Assembly (NCBI GenBank): GCA_002171975.2
Contig: NHIO02000038.1
Location: forward strand, 30,406-88,968
Direction: 5' to 3'
From: Flavobacteriales bacterium TMED191
GTDB taxonomy: Bacteria > Bacteroidota > Bacteroidia > Flavobacteriales > TMED113
DNA length: 58,563 bases
The notes beneath the pieces are model-generated. The model was not told where the DNA came from. It made no database searches and was given only the letters and a program-made list of their open reading frames with translations. The translations under genes were made by a program, and so were the position numbers. Below are positions 8,131-16,914 of this stretch, in pieces (the stretch's first letter is position 1; the number at the start of each line of letters is the position of its first letter).

Positions 8131-9570
8131 ATGAATAAGAACTACTCAGAAAATTTAAAAGCATTTATCTCAGAAAAAAAAGCTGCTACTAAACTTATTA
8201 ACTCTGTTAGTAATCTGTTATATGAGAAAGGTATTGAACTTGTTTTATTTAGAAGACACTTAATAGATAAAAATGTATCTGATATCTTAAGACTCCATCA
8301 ATACGCTACAAATTTTGTGCAAAAACCTATAAATATTTTTGATTCTTCTATATTAGCAGAGGGGCTACAGAACATGGATTTAGCTCCTGCAAAAATTGAT
8401 ATTGGAAAACTTACCTTTGAATATTTAGAACAAAAAGCTAGTTTTCATAGTCAGGAAGATTTTTTAGATAAAAAAATTGGATTCATCAAAAAATCTAAAG
8501 ACAAAAGACAAAACTCTAAAGATGTAGTTCTCTACGGATTTGGGAGAATTGGAAGATTGTGTGCTCGTGAATTAATTAAACAAGCAGGGAAAGGTCAACA
8601 ATTAAGACTAAAAGGAATAATTCTAAGAAAGATCGATGCTGATTCCTTAAAAAAAAGATGTGCCTTATTAAGGCAAGATTCAGTACATGGAAACTTCTCA
8701 AGTTCGATTGAGATAAATTACGAGGATCTTTCAATAATTATAAATGGACAAAAAATTAAATTTTTTGACAATAACTCAATAAATACACTAACTGAACATG
8801 GAATTAATGATGCATTACTAATAGACAACACGGGTGTTTTTAAAGATTATGACAGCTTAAAGAATCATTTAAAAATTAAAGGGATAAGTAAAGTATTGCT
8901 TACTGCTCCTGGATCAGGTATTCCAAATATAGTATATGGAGTTAATCAAGATGTAATTAATATTGAGCAAGATAAAGTTATATCAGCTGCATCGTGTACA
9001 ACTAACGCAATTGCACCAATACTAAAAGTTATTAGTGATAATAACAATATCATCAAAGGGCATATTGAAACTATTCATGCTTACACTAATGATCAAAATC
9101 TACTTGACAATATGCATAATAAGACAAGGAGAGGAAGATCAGCTGCAATAAACATGGTAATTACATCAACTGGAGCTGGCAAAGCCGTAACCAAAGTAAT
9201 ACCTGTGTTATCGAATAAACTAACTGCTAATGCAATAAGAGTTCCAACTCCAAACGGATCATTAGCAATAATTAATTTAGAAGTAAAACACAATATGAAC
9301 TTCGATAGTGTAAATGAACTTATTAGAAAAGCTGCGCTAGATGGCCCTCTTGTAAATCAAATTAAATTTTCTATGAATCCGGAACTAGTATCAAGTGATA
9401 TTATTGGCAACCCTGGTGCAGCAATTTTTGACTCCCCTGCAACAATAGTCTCAAAAGACGGTAAAAATATTATTTTATATATCTGGTATGACAATGAATT
9501 TGGATATACAAAACAAGTAATACGACTTGCTAAATATATATCAAAAGTCCGCCGACTTCATTACTACTAG
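8131..9570 (+). CDS. gap: Glyceraldehyde-3-phosphate dehydrogenase, long form
   Basis: Oxidises glyceraldehyde 3-phosphate to 1,3-bisphosphoglycerate with NAD(P). The catalytic domain starts only near residue 130 with VVLYGFGRIGRL, carries the nucleophile Cys289 in SAASCTTNAIAP, and ends with the typical WYDNEFGYTKQVI. The ~130-residue N-terminal extension makes it 479 residues against about 335 for the classical enzyme; such long forms are known in Bacteroidota alongside a standard Gap, and the extension has no function that I can name. The gene stands alone and shares a CTAG palindrome as stop codon with the convergent cysteine desulfurase gene. Confidence 0.93.
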   Translation: MNKNYSENLKAFISEKKAATKLINSVSNLLYEKGIELVLFRRHLIDKNVSDILRLHQYATNFVQKPINIFDSSILAEGLQNMDLAPAKIDIGKLTFEYLEQKASFHSQEDFLDKKIGFIKKSKDKRQNSKDVVLYGFGRIGRLCARELIKQAGKGQQLRLKGIILRKIDADSLKKRCALLRQDSVHGNFSSSIEINYEDLSIIINGQKIKFFDNNSINTLTEHGINDALLIDNTGVFKDYDSLKNHLKIKGISKVLLTAPGSGIPNIVYGVNQDVINIEQDKVISAASCTTNAIAPILKVISDNNNIIKGHIETIHAYTNDQNLLDNMHNKTRRGRSAAINMVITSTGAGKAVTKVIPVLSNKLTANAIRVPTPNGSLAIINLEVKHNMNFDSVNELIRKAALDGPLVNQIKFSMNPELVSSDIIGNPGAAIFDSPATIVSKDGKNIILYIWYDNEFGYTKQVIRLAKYISKVRRLHYY

Positions 9571-10697
9571 TTAAATAAAGAAATTAATTTTTCTACAGCA
9601 AAATCAATATCGCTTAATGAATTATTTCTACTAAAAGAAAAACGAATAACAGGACCGTCCTGTGTTTTGATGTTAGAAATAACATGAGACTGATTTACAT
9701 TTCCAGAACTACATGCACTTCCACCAGAGCAAGAAACTCCAAGAATATCTAAATTGAAAATTAGTAAATCTCCATAATCTGATTTTGGAAAAGAAAGACT
9801 AAGAACAGTGTATAAACTATTATTTAAATCATGGCATGACCCATTAAATGTTATAAATGGAAGTTTATCTGTAATTGAGCTAATCATATGATTTTTTAAT
9901 TTCTCAATGTGTTTTCTATGCGATGCTAGGTTCCTATATGCAACATCCATAGCCTTTGCCAATCCTACAATACCATACACACATTCAGTTCCTGCCCTCA
10001 TATCTCTTTCTTGAGAACCACCATGGATTAACGGAGTAATATTGACTTTTTTATTAATATATAAAAAACCGACACCTTTAGGGCCATGTAATTTATGAGC
10101 AGAACAAGTTAAAAAATCAATTTTTATCTCTTTTAAATTAAACATATAATGTCCAATAGTCTGAACTGTATCTGAATGAAATAAGGCATCATATTGGTGA
10201 CATAAATGACTAACAGCTTTAATATCCAATAAATTACCAATTTCATTATTACCATGCATCAAACTCACTAAAGTATTTGAGTTATTTGATAACAAATTTT
10301 CTAAGTGGATTAAATCAACAACTCCATCATCATTCAAATCAACGTAATCAACACTTATTTTACCTTTATTTACTAAATGAGCAACAGTATTAATAACAGC
10401 AGGGTGTTCTATTTTAGAAGTAATAACATGTTTTATACCAGCATCTCTAACTGCGCCTCTAATGGCCATGTTGTCTGCTTCTGTTCCTCCAGAAGTAAAA
10501 AAAATTTCAGATGGATCAGCATTTAATAAATTGGCAATTGATCTTCGTGAAGTTTCAATAGTTGATCTACTTTTTCTACCAAAAATATGAGAAGAAGAAG
10601 GGTTTCCATAATCAGTTCTCATGGATAAAGTCATAATATCTAAAACCTCTGCATCTAACTCGGTAGTAGCAGCATTATCTAAATAAACTTTTTTCAT
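9567..10697 (-). CDS. Cysteine desulfurase (IscS/NifS-type)
   Basis: A PLP enzyme that takes sulfur from cysteine as an enzyme-bound persulfide for Fe-S clusters, thiolated tRNA or cofactors. Visible features over 376 residues are the N-terminal VYLDNAATTELD, FTSGGTEADNMA, the PLP lysine in CSAHKLHGPKGVGF, and the catalytic cysteine loop CSGGSACSSGN near residue 325. It overlaps glmM by 4 bases (ATGA), implying coupled translation. No iscU or suf genes are adjacent, so whether it serves Fe-S assembly or tRNA thiolation is open. Confidence 0.92.
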   Translation of the reverse strand: MKKVYLDNAATTELDAEVLDIMTLSMRTDYGNPSSSHIFGRKSRSTIETSRRSIANLLNADPSEIFFTSGGTEADNMAIRGAVRDAGIKHVITSKIEHPAVINTVAHLVNKGKISVDYVDLNDDGVVDLIHLENLLSNNSNTLVSLMHGNNEIGNLLDIKAVSHLCHQYDALFHSDTVQTIGHYMFNLKEIKIDFLTCSAHKLHGPKGVGFLYINKKVNITPLIHGGSQERDMRAGTECVYGIVGLAKAMDVAYRNLASHRKHIEKLKNHMISSITDKLPFITFNGSCHDLNNSLYTVLSLSFPKSDYGDLLIFNLDILGVSCSGGSACSSGNVNQSHVISNIKTQDGPVIRFSFSRNNSLSDIDFAVEKLISLFN

Positions 10698-12085
10698 GTA
10701 TTTAGCATATTTATTTCATTAATAATTGTAGATTTTATTTCAAATGCTCTTTCCTTCGTTTTAGACTCAATAATTAACCGAATTAATGGTTCAGTATTGG
10801 ACATTCTAATATGAGACCAACTTCCACATGCATAATAAATTTTAATACCATCAATTAAGCCATAATTTAAATTATTATTTTGACAAAATTGTACTTTATA
10901 ATCAATAAAATTGTGAAAATCAAAAGATTTATTTTTATCTAATAAAATTTTGTGTTTAATCATATGGTAAGTGGGAAGCAATGATTTAATTTGTTTAACT
11001 GACAAATTAACTTTAGATATATAAGATAAAAAAAGTGCAATCCCAACCAATGCATCCCTACCATAATGAGATGTTGAAAAAATAATTCCACCACTACCCT
11101 CTCCGCCTATAATAGATTTTTTTTTCTTCATTAAATCAACAACATTAGCTTCACCTACAGCAGATTCAAAATGAGTAGCATTAAATTCTACTGCAATATC
11201 CTTGACAGCTTGAGTAGTAGATAAATTAGATACTACACTACTTCCAGGGTAATTACTAAGTATATGTTTAGCAATTATTACAATAGTATTTTCCTCTCCA
11301 AAGAATGACCCATCTTCACAAACTAATACTAGTCTATCTACATCTGGATCAACTGCAATTCCAAAATTAGCTCGAGTATCTTTTACAACTTGTGCAAGTT
11401 GAGACAAATTATTTGGCAAAGGTTCTGGTGGATGAGAAAATTTTCCATTTGGAATACAATTTAATTTAATTACCTCAACACCTAATTTATCCAATAAATA
11501 AGGAACAAATACACCACCTGAAGAATTAATCCCATCTACAACAACCTTAAAACTTTTAGCTGCAATTCTATTTACATCAACATCAACTAATTTTAAAATA
11601 GACTGAATATGTTTATGCATATAATTTATTGAAACAATACTAGCATTATTATCAAATTCCACTTTTAGATCTGTTGACGAATTAAAAACTTCCTCAGCCT
11701 GATTTTTTGACAAAAACTCTCCATTATTATTTAAAAATTTCAAACCATTCCAATTAATTGGATTATGACTAGCAGAAACCATTATTCCAGCTATACATTT
11801 TTCGGAGACAATAGCTAATTGAACAGAGGGAGTTGTAGTTAAACCTAGGTCGACAACATTAAGACCATAGGAAATTAACAAGTCTTTAATTAAATTACAT
11901 ATGGAATTACCGCTCAATCTACCATCTCTTCCTAAAGCAATAGATTTTTTATTGGATAAATTATTGTTTTTAACCCACATTACAAATTGTTTTATACAAT
12001 GAGTAATTTCTTTAGTGGATAAACCTTTTGAGTCATTATCATAAATAATCCCTCTTATTCCAGAAATTGATTTAATTAAAGTCAT
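10694..12085 (-). CDS. glmM: Phosphoglucosamine mutase (alpha-D-phosphohexomutase family)
   Basis: Converts glucosamine 6-phosphate to glucosamine 1-phosphate for UDP-GlcNAc synthesis. The 463-residue protein shows the phosphoserine loop GIMVSASHNPINWNG, the metal-binding VDPDVDRLVL, the sugar-specificity loop GGEGSGGIIF and the C-terminal phosphate loop RMSNTEPLIRLI. The N-terminal SISGIRGII is also typical. GlmM is the preferred name over phosphomannomutase because of the GEGSGG form of the sugar loop, but a related phosphohexomutase cannot be excluded. First gene of a two-gene operon with the desulfurase. Confidence 0.87.
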   Translation of the reverse strand: MTLIKSISGIRGIIYDNDSKGLSTKEITHCIKQFVMWVKNNNLSNKKSIALGRDGRLSGNSICNLIKDLLISYGLNVVDLGLTTTPSVQLAIVSEKCIAGIMVSASHNPINWNGLKFLNNNGEFLSKNQAEEVFNSSTDLKVEFDNNASIVSINYMHKHIQSILKLVDVDVNRIAAKSFKVVVDGINSSGGVFVPYLLDKLGVEVIKLNCIPNGKFSHPPEPLPNNLSQLAQVVKDTRANFGIAVDPDVDRLVLVCEDGSFFGEENTIVIIAKHILSNYPGSSVVSNLSTTQAVKDIAVEFNATHFESAVGEANVVDLMKKKKSIIGGEGSGGIIFSTSHYGRDALVGIALFLSYISKVNLSVKQIKSLLPTYHMIKHKILLDKNKSFDFHNFIDYKVQFCQNNNLNYGLIDGIKIYYACGSWSHIRMSNTEPLIRLIIESKTKERAFEIKSTIINEINMLNT

Positions 12086-12102
12086 ACAATAATTTAACTA
12101 AA

Positions 12103-12110
12103 CAAATGTA
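12103..12110 (-). promoter_or_regulatory. Candidate -7 box of glmM (TACATTTG)
   Basis: TACATTTG on the minus strand, 18 bases before the glmM start, fits TAnnTTTG in a short divergent spacer shared with comA. Confidence 0.4.
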
Positions 12111-12154
12111 AATAACTTTTTAACAGAAATGACTACAGAATCTTATCATTTTAA

Positions 12155-12162
12155 TACTTTTG
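12155..12162 (+). promoter_or_regulatory. Candidate -7 box of comA run (TACTTTTG)
   Basis: TACTTTTG lies 30 bases before the comA start and fits TAnnTTTG. Together with the glmM box it would make the 106-base spacer a divergent promoter region. No -33 partner is evident. Confidence 0.38.
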
Positions 12163-12191
12163 CACTTACTTAACTAACAAAAACTCATATT

Positions 12192-12950
12192 ATGATTGAC
12201 CTTCCTAATATACCTATAAGACCCGATAAACCCAGACAAAAAGGTTTAACAATGGTTATGGACAAAGGAATTTCAACTCTAGAAGCTGAAGGACTGATGG
12301 AAACATGTAGTAGTTATATTGATATAATAAAATTTGGATTTGGCACATCACTAATTAGTAAAAACATTTCTAAAAAAATTAAATTATATAAAAAACATGG
12401 CATAAAACTATATTTAGGAGGCACATTATTCGAAGCATATATTGTTAGAAATATGTTTAAAGAATATTGTGATTTAGTAAACAACCTTGAATTAAATACA
12501 GTAGAAATTTCTGATGGAAGCATCGAAATGAATCATAATCAAAAATGCGAGTACATTAATAAATTAGCTAATCAAAATATTACTGTTTTTTCTGAGGTAG
12601 GATATAAAAGTTCTGACAAGATAATAGCACCTTCAAAATGGATAGAGTTGATGGAAAAAGAATTAAAAGCAGGTTCTTGGAAAGTGATAGCAGAGGCAAG
12701 AGAAAGTGGTAATGTAGGCCTTTATAGAAGCAGTGGTGAAGTTCGTTCTGACTTAATTGAAGAAATTTTAACTAAAATACCAAAAGAAAAAATTCTGTGG
12801 GAAGCACCTAAAAAACAACAACAAGTATTTTTCATTAAATTACTTGGACCAAATGTGAACCTAGGTAATATTGGAACAAATGATATTATTCCTCTAGAGA
12901 GTCTTCGACTAGGACTAAGAGGAGACACCTTTTTTAATTTTATAAAATAG
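12192..12950 (+). CDS. comA: Phosphosulfolactate synthase (ComA family)
   Basis: ComA adds sulfite to phosphoenolpyruvate to make (R)-phosphosulfolactate, a TIM-barrel, Mg-dependent enzyme. The 252-residue protein is recognised by the N-terminal PRQKGLTMVMDKG, DIIKFGFGTS, and the barrel segments LYLGGTLFEAY, EISDGSIEM and IAEARESGNVGLY. It begins a tightly packed plus-strand run with a rhodanese, a DUF368 membrane protein, aroE and uvrB. ComB is in this window but on another operon. ComC and ComDE, which would carry the pathway on to coenzyme M, are not seen, so sulfolactate, cysteate or sulfonolipid formation is the likelier end (inference). Confidence 0.9.
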   Translation: MIDLPNIPIRPDKPRQKGLTMVMDKGISTLEAEGLMETCSSYIDIIKFGFGTSLISKNISKKIKLYKKHGIKLYLGGTLFEAYIVRNMFKEYCDLVNNLELNTVEISDGSIEMNHNQKCEYINKLANQNITVFSEVGYKSSDKIIAPSKWIELMEKELKAGSWKVIAEARESGNVGLYRSSGEVRSDLIEEILTKIPKEKILWEAPKKQQQVFFIKLLGPNVNLGNIGTNDIIPLESLRLGLRGDTFFNFIK

Positions 12951-12951
12951 A

Positions 12952-13260
12952 ATGAAAGAGATTACAATAAAAGAACTATTGAAGCTTAAAAAAAATAAAG
13001 TTCAGATAATTGATGTTAGAGAAAAATACGAGTATGATAATGGGCATTTAAACTCTACAAATATTCCAATGGAAGACATTCTTAATTATCAAGATAAAAT
13101 TTCCCGTGAGAAAACTGTAGTAATTTATTGCCAATCAGGCAAGCGAGCAGCAGCAGTAATATACATGCTTAAAAAAGAATTTAATTTTAACAATCTATAT
13201 AATCTAAGTGGTGGATATTCTGCGTATAATAATTTACACAAACAGAAAAATATAAATTGA
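12952..13260 (+). CDS. Single-domain rhodanese-like sulfurtransferase
   Basis: A 102-residue protein made of one rhodanese domain: IIDVREKYEYDNGHL near the N-terminus and the active-site loop YCQSGKRAA with Cys near residue 62, expected to carry a persulfide. It starts one base after the comA stop. Adjacency to an enzyme that uses sulfite suggests a role in sulfur handling, but single-domain rhodaneses are common and the link is only contextual. Its stop overlaps the start of the next gene. Confidence 0.85.
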   Translation: MKEITIKELLKLKKNKVQIIDVREKYEYDNGHLNSTNIPMEDILNYQDKISREKTVVIYCQSGKRAAAVIYMLKKEFNFNNLYNLSGGYSAYNNLHKQKNIN

Positions 13261-14189
13261 AAAGAATTCTACTTCACATATTACAAGGAATGATTATTGG
13301 TGTTGCAAATATCATTCCTGGCATTTCTGGATCTACATTGGCTGTTATTTTAGGTATTTATGAAAAGTTAATTGATATTATCACTAAATTTGACATAAGA
13401 CTTTTGGCTTTAATTAAAGAGCTGAATTTTAATGCAGTACAAAAACATATTTCACTATCTTTTTTACTATCCATATCTCTAGGAATTATTATTAGCTATA
13501 TGTTCATGGCTAATACATTAGAATATCTTTTTAAAAATTACGAGCATTACACATGGGCATATTTTTTTGGCATAATTAGCATATCTGCGTGGTATGTATC
13601 TAAATATGTTAAAAAATGGGGATTAGTAGAATACTTATTAGGACTATTAGGATTTGCAATATCTTTAGGTTTTTTTTTAGCAAACCCAAACATAGGTGAA
13701 AATCAAAATCTATTTTTTATTTTTTTATGCGGAAGTATTGGTGTTTTAGGTATGCTCATACCAGGTTTGTCAGGTTCATATTTACTTGTTCTATTAGGAA
13801 ATTACGAGTTACTAATGTCTAAAATATTCATGATATTTAACCCTATAAACATCAGTAATTATTTTTCCGGAACTAATGTGAATGAATTTATAAATTACGT
13901 GAATATATTTATAGTATTCATGTTAGGCCACATATTTAGTATTTTACTATTTAGTAGATCCATTAAATGGTTAATATCCAAACATAAAAATAAAACATTT
14001 GCAATCCTAACTGGATTTATAATAGGTTCCCTACTGTGGATATGGCCATGGAAAATGGATGAATCAAACTCACTAACTATACCTAACTTTACAAGCATAA
14101 ATGATTTGTTTGCCATTTCATTTATCTTTATAGGTATAATAACAATTGTGGTAATTGAGTATTTAGGCAGAAGATATAGAAATGTATAA
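13257..14189 (+). CDS. DUF368 membrane protein (PopT-type polyprenyl-phosphate translocase family)
   Basis: An integral membrane protein of 310 residues with about eight to nine hydrophobic segments. The family signature NIIPGISGSTLA sits at residues ~19-30 and is echoed by MLIPGLSGSYLL in the second half, an internal repeat typical of DUF368. Members have been implicated in returning undecaprenyl phosphate across the cytoplasmic membrane for wall synthesis. It uses a TTG start whose last two bases overlap the rhodanese stop codon (TTGA), and its end overlaps aroE by 8 bases. The specific substrate here is by family analogy only. Confidence 0.82.
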   Translation: MKRILLHILQGMIIGVANIIPGISGSTLAVILGIYEKLIDIITKFDIRLLALIKELNFNAVQKHISLSFLLSISLGIIISYMFMANTLEYLFKNYEHYTWAYFFGIISISAWYVSKYVKKWGLVEYLLGLLGFAISLGFFLANPNIGENQNLFFIFLCGSIGVLGMLIPGLSGSYLLVLLGNYELLMSKIFMIFNPINISNYFSGTNVNEFINYVNIFIVFMLGHIFSILLFSRSIKWLISKHKNKTFAILTGFIIGSLLWIWPWKMDESNSLTIPNFTSINDLFAISFIFIGIITIVVIEYLGRRYRNV

Positions 14190-14928
14190 TCTAGGTTTAA
14201 TTGGCAAAAATATTAGCCATTCTTTTTCAAAAGAATATTTTGAGAAAAAATTTAAAGAAAATAACATAACAAACTTTTCATATTCACTATTTCCATTGAA
14301 AACACTCAATCAGATTAATCATTTTATAAAAAATGAAAAAATAGTTGGATTAAATGTAACAAGTCCATACAAAGAAGATATTATAAAACACTTAGATAAA
14401 TTAGGACCAATAGCTAGTATTACAAAATCTGTCAACACAATTTTTATTACTCCAAAATATAAAAAGATGGGCTTTAATACAGACCTATTTGGCTTCAAAA
14501 GTATTTTAGAAAAATTGAATACAAAGAATAAAAAAGCATTAATTCTTGGCTCGGGAGGGGTGTCTAAAACTATATCATATTGTTTAGATTTAGAAAACAT
14601 AAAACACCTTATAGTTTCTAGATATCCAAAAAATAAAATGCAACATTATTCTGATATTAAAGATGTAATTAATGATTATAAACTTATTATTAACACAACA
14701 CCACTTGGTCAATTTCCAAAAATTAATAACGCACCAAATATTCCTTATGATTTAATAACGAATAAACATTATTGCATTGACTTGATATATAACCCATCAA
14801 AAACTCTATTTTTAAAAAAAGCTAAAACAAAAGGAGCTCAAATAATAAATGGAAAAGAAATGCTTATCAAACAAGCTGAAAAATCCTGGACTCTCTGGCT
14901 TAAATTAATGACAAAATATAATGTTTGA
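14182..14928 (+). CDS. aroE: Shikimate dehydrogenase
   Basis: Reduces 3-dehydroshikimate to shikimate with NADPH. In 248 residues the family motifs are present: the substrate serines in GKNISHSFSKEYF near residue 7, the catalytic lysine in NVTSPYKEDI near 60, the aspartate in NTDLFGF, the nucleotide loop LGSGGVSKT, and NTTPLGQFP. The C-terminal KEMLIKQAEKSW replaces the usual G-x-x-MLx-QA. It overlaps both neighbours by 8 bases, so it is translated as part of the comA-to-uvrB run. Confidence 0.93.
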   Translation: MYNLGLIGKNISHSFSKEYFEKKFKENNITNFSYSLFPLKTLNQINHFIKNEKIVGLNVTSPYKEDIIKHLDKLGPIASITKSVNTIFITPKYKKMGFNTDLFGFKSILEKLNTKNKKALILGSGGVSKTISYCLDLENIKHLIVSRYPKNKMQHYSDIKDVINDYKLIINTTPLGQFPKINNAPNIPYDLITNKHYCIDLIYNPSKTLFLKKAKTKGAQIINGKEMLIKQAEKSWTLWLKLMTKYNV

Positions 14929-16909
14929 ACTAAAATCAACATATTCACCAACTGGAGATCAACCAGAAGCCATAAATAAACTTTTAAATGGCTTAAAAAA
15001 GAAAATAAAATCACAATGCTTATTAGGTGTAACAGGATCAGGTAAAACTTTTACAATGGCAAATGTTATTGAAAAACATAATACTCCTACTTTAATTCTA
15101 TGTCATAATAAAACATTAGCTGCACAATTATATGAAGAATTTAAAACATTTTTTCCAAATAATGCAGTTGAATACTTTGTGTCATACTATGATTATTATC
15201 AACCTGAAGCCTACCTACCTGCAACTAATACATATATTGAGAAAGATCTTTCAATTAATGAAGAAATTGAAAAATTAAGAATTAGCACTACTACATCTTT
15301 ACTTTCTGGAAGAAAAGATGTAATTGTTATATCATCTGTCTCTTGCATATACGGATTAGGAAATCCTTCTTTTTTCAAAGAAAAATCAATACAATTAAAT
15401 AAAAATTTACATTTTTCAAGAAAAAAATTAATTATTTGTTTAATTGATGCATTATATACAAGAACCGAAAATACGATATTACAACACGGAGAATTTAAAG
15501 TAGTTGGAGATACAATTATAATTCATCCAAGTAATGCAGATGTACATTATAAAATAATATTTTGGGGGAATGAGATTGAAAAAATTCAACAAATAAATTA
15601 TTTAAAACAAAAAAAATTAGATTTAGACAATCTAAATATATCACCAGCAAATATCTTTGTCACTTCAAAAAAAAATGTTCAAAATGCAATTCCAAAAATA
15701 TTAAATGAATTAGAAAAACAATTTAATCATCTAATTAAGAACAAACAAACTCAAGAAGCTGAACGATTAAAATCTAGAGTTCACTATGATATGGAAATGA
15801 TTAAAGAACTTGGATATTGTAGCGGGATAGAAAACTACTCAAGGTATTTGGATGGAAGACAAGAAAATGAGCGACCATTTTGTCTCATGGATTATTTTTC
15901 TGAAAATTTTTTATTAATTATTGACGAGAGCCATGTAACACTTCCTCAAGTAAAAGCAATGCATGGAGGTGACCAATCTAGAAAAAAAACTCTTGTTGAA
16001 TACGGATTCCGATTACCATCGGCATTAGACAACAGACCTCTAAATTTTAAAGAATTTGAAAATATAAAAACCCAAACTGTATTCCTGAGTGCAACTCCAG
16101 GAGATTATGAAATAGAAAAATGTCATGGTGTTATTGTTGAACAACTAATTAGACCCACAGGTCTTTTAGAACCAAGTATTATAATTGAAAAATCTCAAAA
16201 TCAAATAGACCATCTAATAAATCAAATTAATATCAGAATAAAAAAACAACAAAGAACCTTAGTAACCACATTAACAAAAAAAATGGCCGAAAAATTAAGT
16301 GAGTATTTAATTGAAGCAGGAATTAAAACAACGTATATACACTCTGATATCGATACAATTGAGAGAATAGAGATTATGAAAAACTTAAGACAAGGAAATA
16401 TAGATGTGTTAATAGGTGTAAATTTATTAAGAGAGGGGTTAGATTTACCCGAGGTATCACTAGTAGCTATTTTAGATGCAGATAAAGAAGGTTTCTTAAG
16501 ATCTAGAAGATCTTTAATACAAACAATTGGAAGAGCTGCACGTCACATTGAAGGAACTAGTATATTATATGCAGACGTTATAACTGATTCCATTAAAGCA
16601 ACAATTAATGATAACAAACGTAAACTCAAAATACAAAAGCAATACAACCAAACCAACAATATAACTCCTAAACCTTTGGTTAAAAAAATTCTTTCAATGA
16701 ATAATTTTATATCCAATAAAAAGAAACCAAATGATACTGCAGAACTAGATGAAAAAGCACTTAATAAGATGTCACTCGTCAATTTAAAAAAGAAAGCTAA
16801 AGACACAAAAAAACTTATGCATAAAGCTGCAATTGAAATGGATTTTCATGAAGCCGCAAAACAAAGAGATTATCTATTTATTATTGAAAAAAAAATATCT
16901 AACTTCTAG
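14921..16909 (+). CDS. uvrB: Excinuclease ABC subunit B
   Basis: DNA-damage recognition helicase of nucleotide excision repair, acting with UvrA and UvrC. The 662-residue length is standard. Walker A GVTGSGKT is at residues 36-43, the beta-hairpin region contains VSYYDYYQPEAYLP, the Walker B/DExH box is IIDESHVTLPQ, the helicase motif VI region reads QTIGRAARH, and a C-terminal UVR domain (HKAAIEMDFHEAAKQRD) contacts UvrC. Last gene of the plus-strand run; it ends 5 bases from the convergent SPFH gene with no clear terminator between. Confidence 0.98.
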   Translation: MFELKSTYSPTGDQPEAINKLLNGLKKKIKSQCLLGVTGSGKTFTMANVIEKHNTPTLILCHNKTLAAQLYEEFKTFFPNNAVEYFVSYYDYYQPEAYLPATNTYIEKDLSINEEIEKLRISTTTSLLSGRKDVIVISSVSCIYGLGNPSFFKEKSIQLNKNLHFSRKKLIICLIDALYTRTENTILQHGEFKVVGDTIIIHPSNADVHYKIIFWGNEIEKIQQINYLKQKKLDLDNLNISPANIFVTSKKNVQNAIPKILNELEKQFNHLIKNKQTQEAERLKSRVHYDMEMIKELGYCSGIENYSRYLDGRQENERPFCLMDYFSENFLLIIDESHVTLPQVKAMHGGDQSRKKTLVEYGFRLPSALDNRPLNFKEFENIKTQTVFLSATPGDYEIEKCHGVIVEQLIRPTGLLEPSIIIEKSQNQIDHLINQINIRIKKQQRTLVTTLTKKMAEKLSEYLIEAGIKTTYIHSDIDTIERIEIMKNLRQGNIDVLIGVNLLREGLDLPEVSLVAILDADKEGFLRSRRSLIQTIGRAARHIEGTSILYADVITDSIKATINDNKRKLKIQKQYNQTNNITPKPLVKKILSMNNFISNKKKPNDTAELDEKALNKMSLVNLKKKAKDTKKLMHKAAIEMDFHEAAKQRDYLFIIEKKISNF

Positions 16910-16914
16910 CTGAA

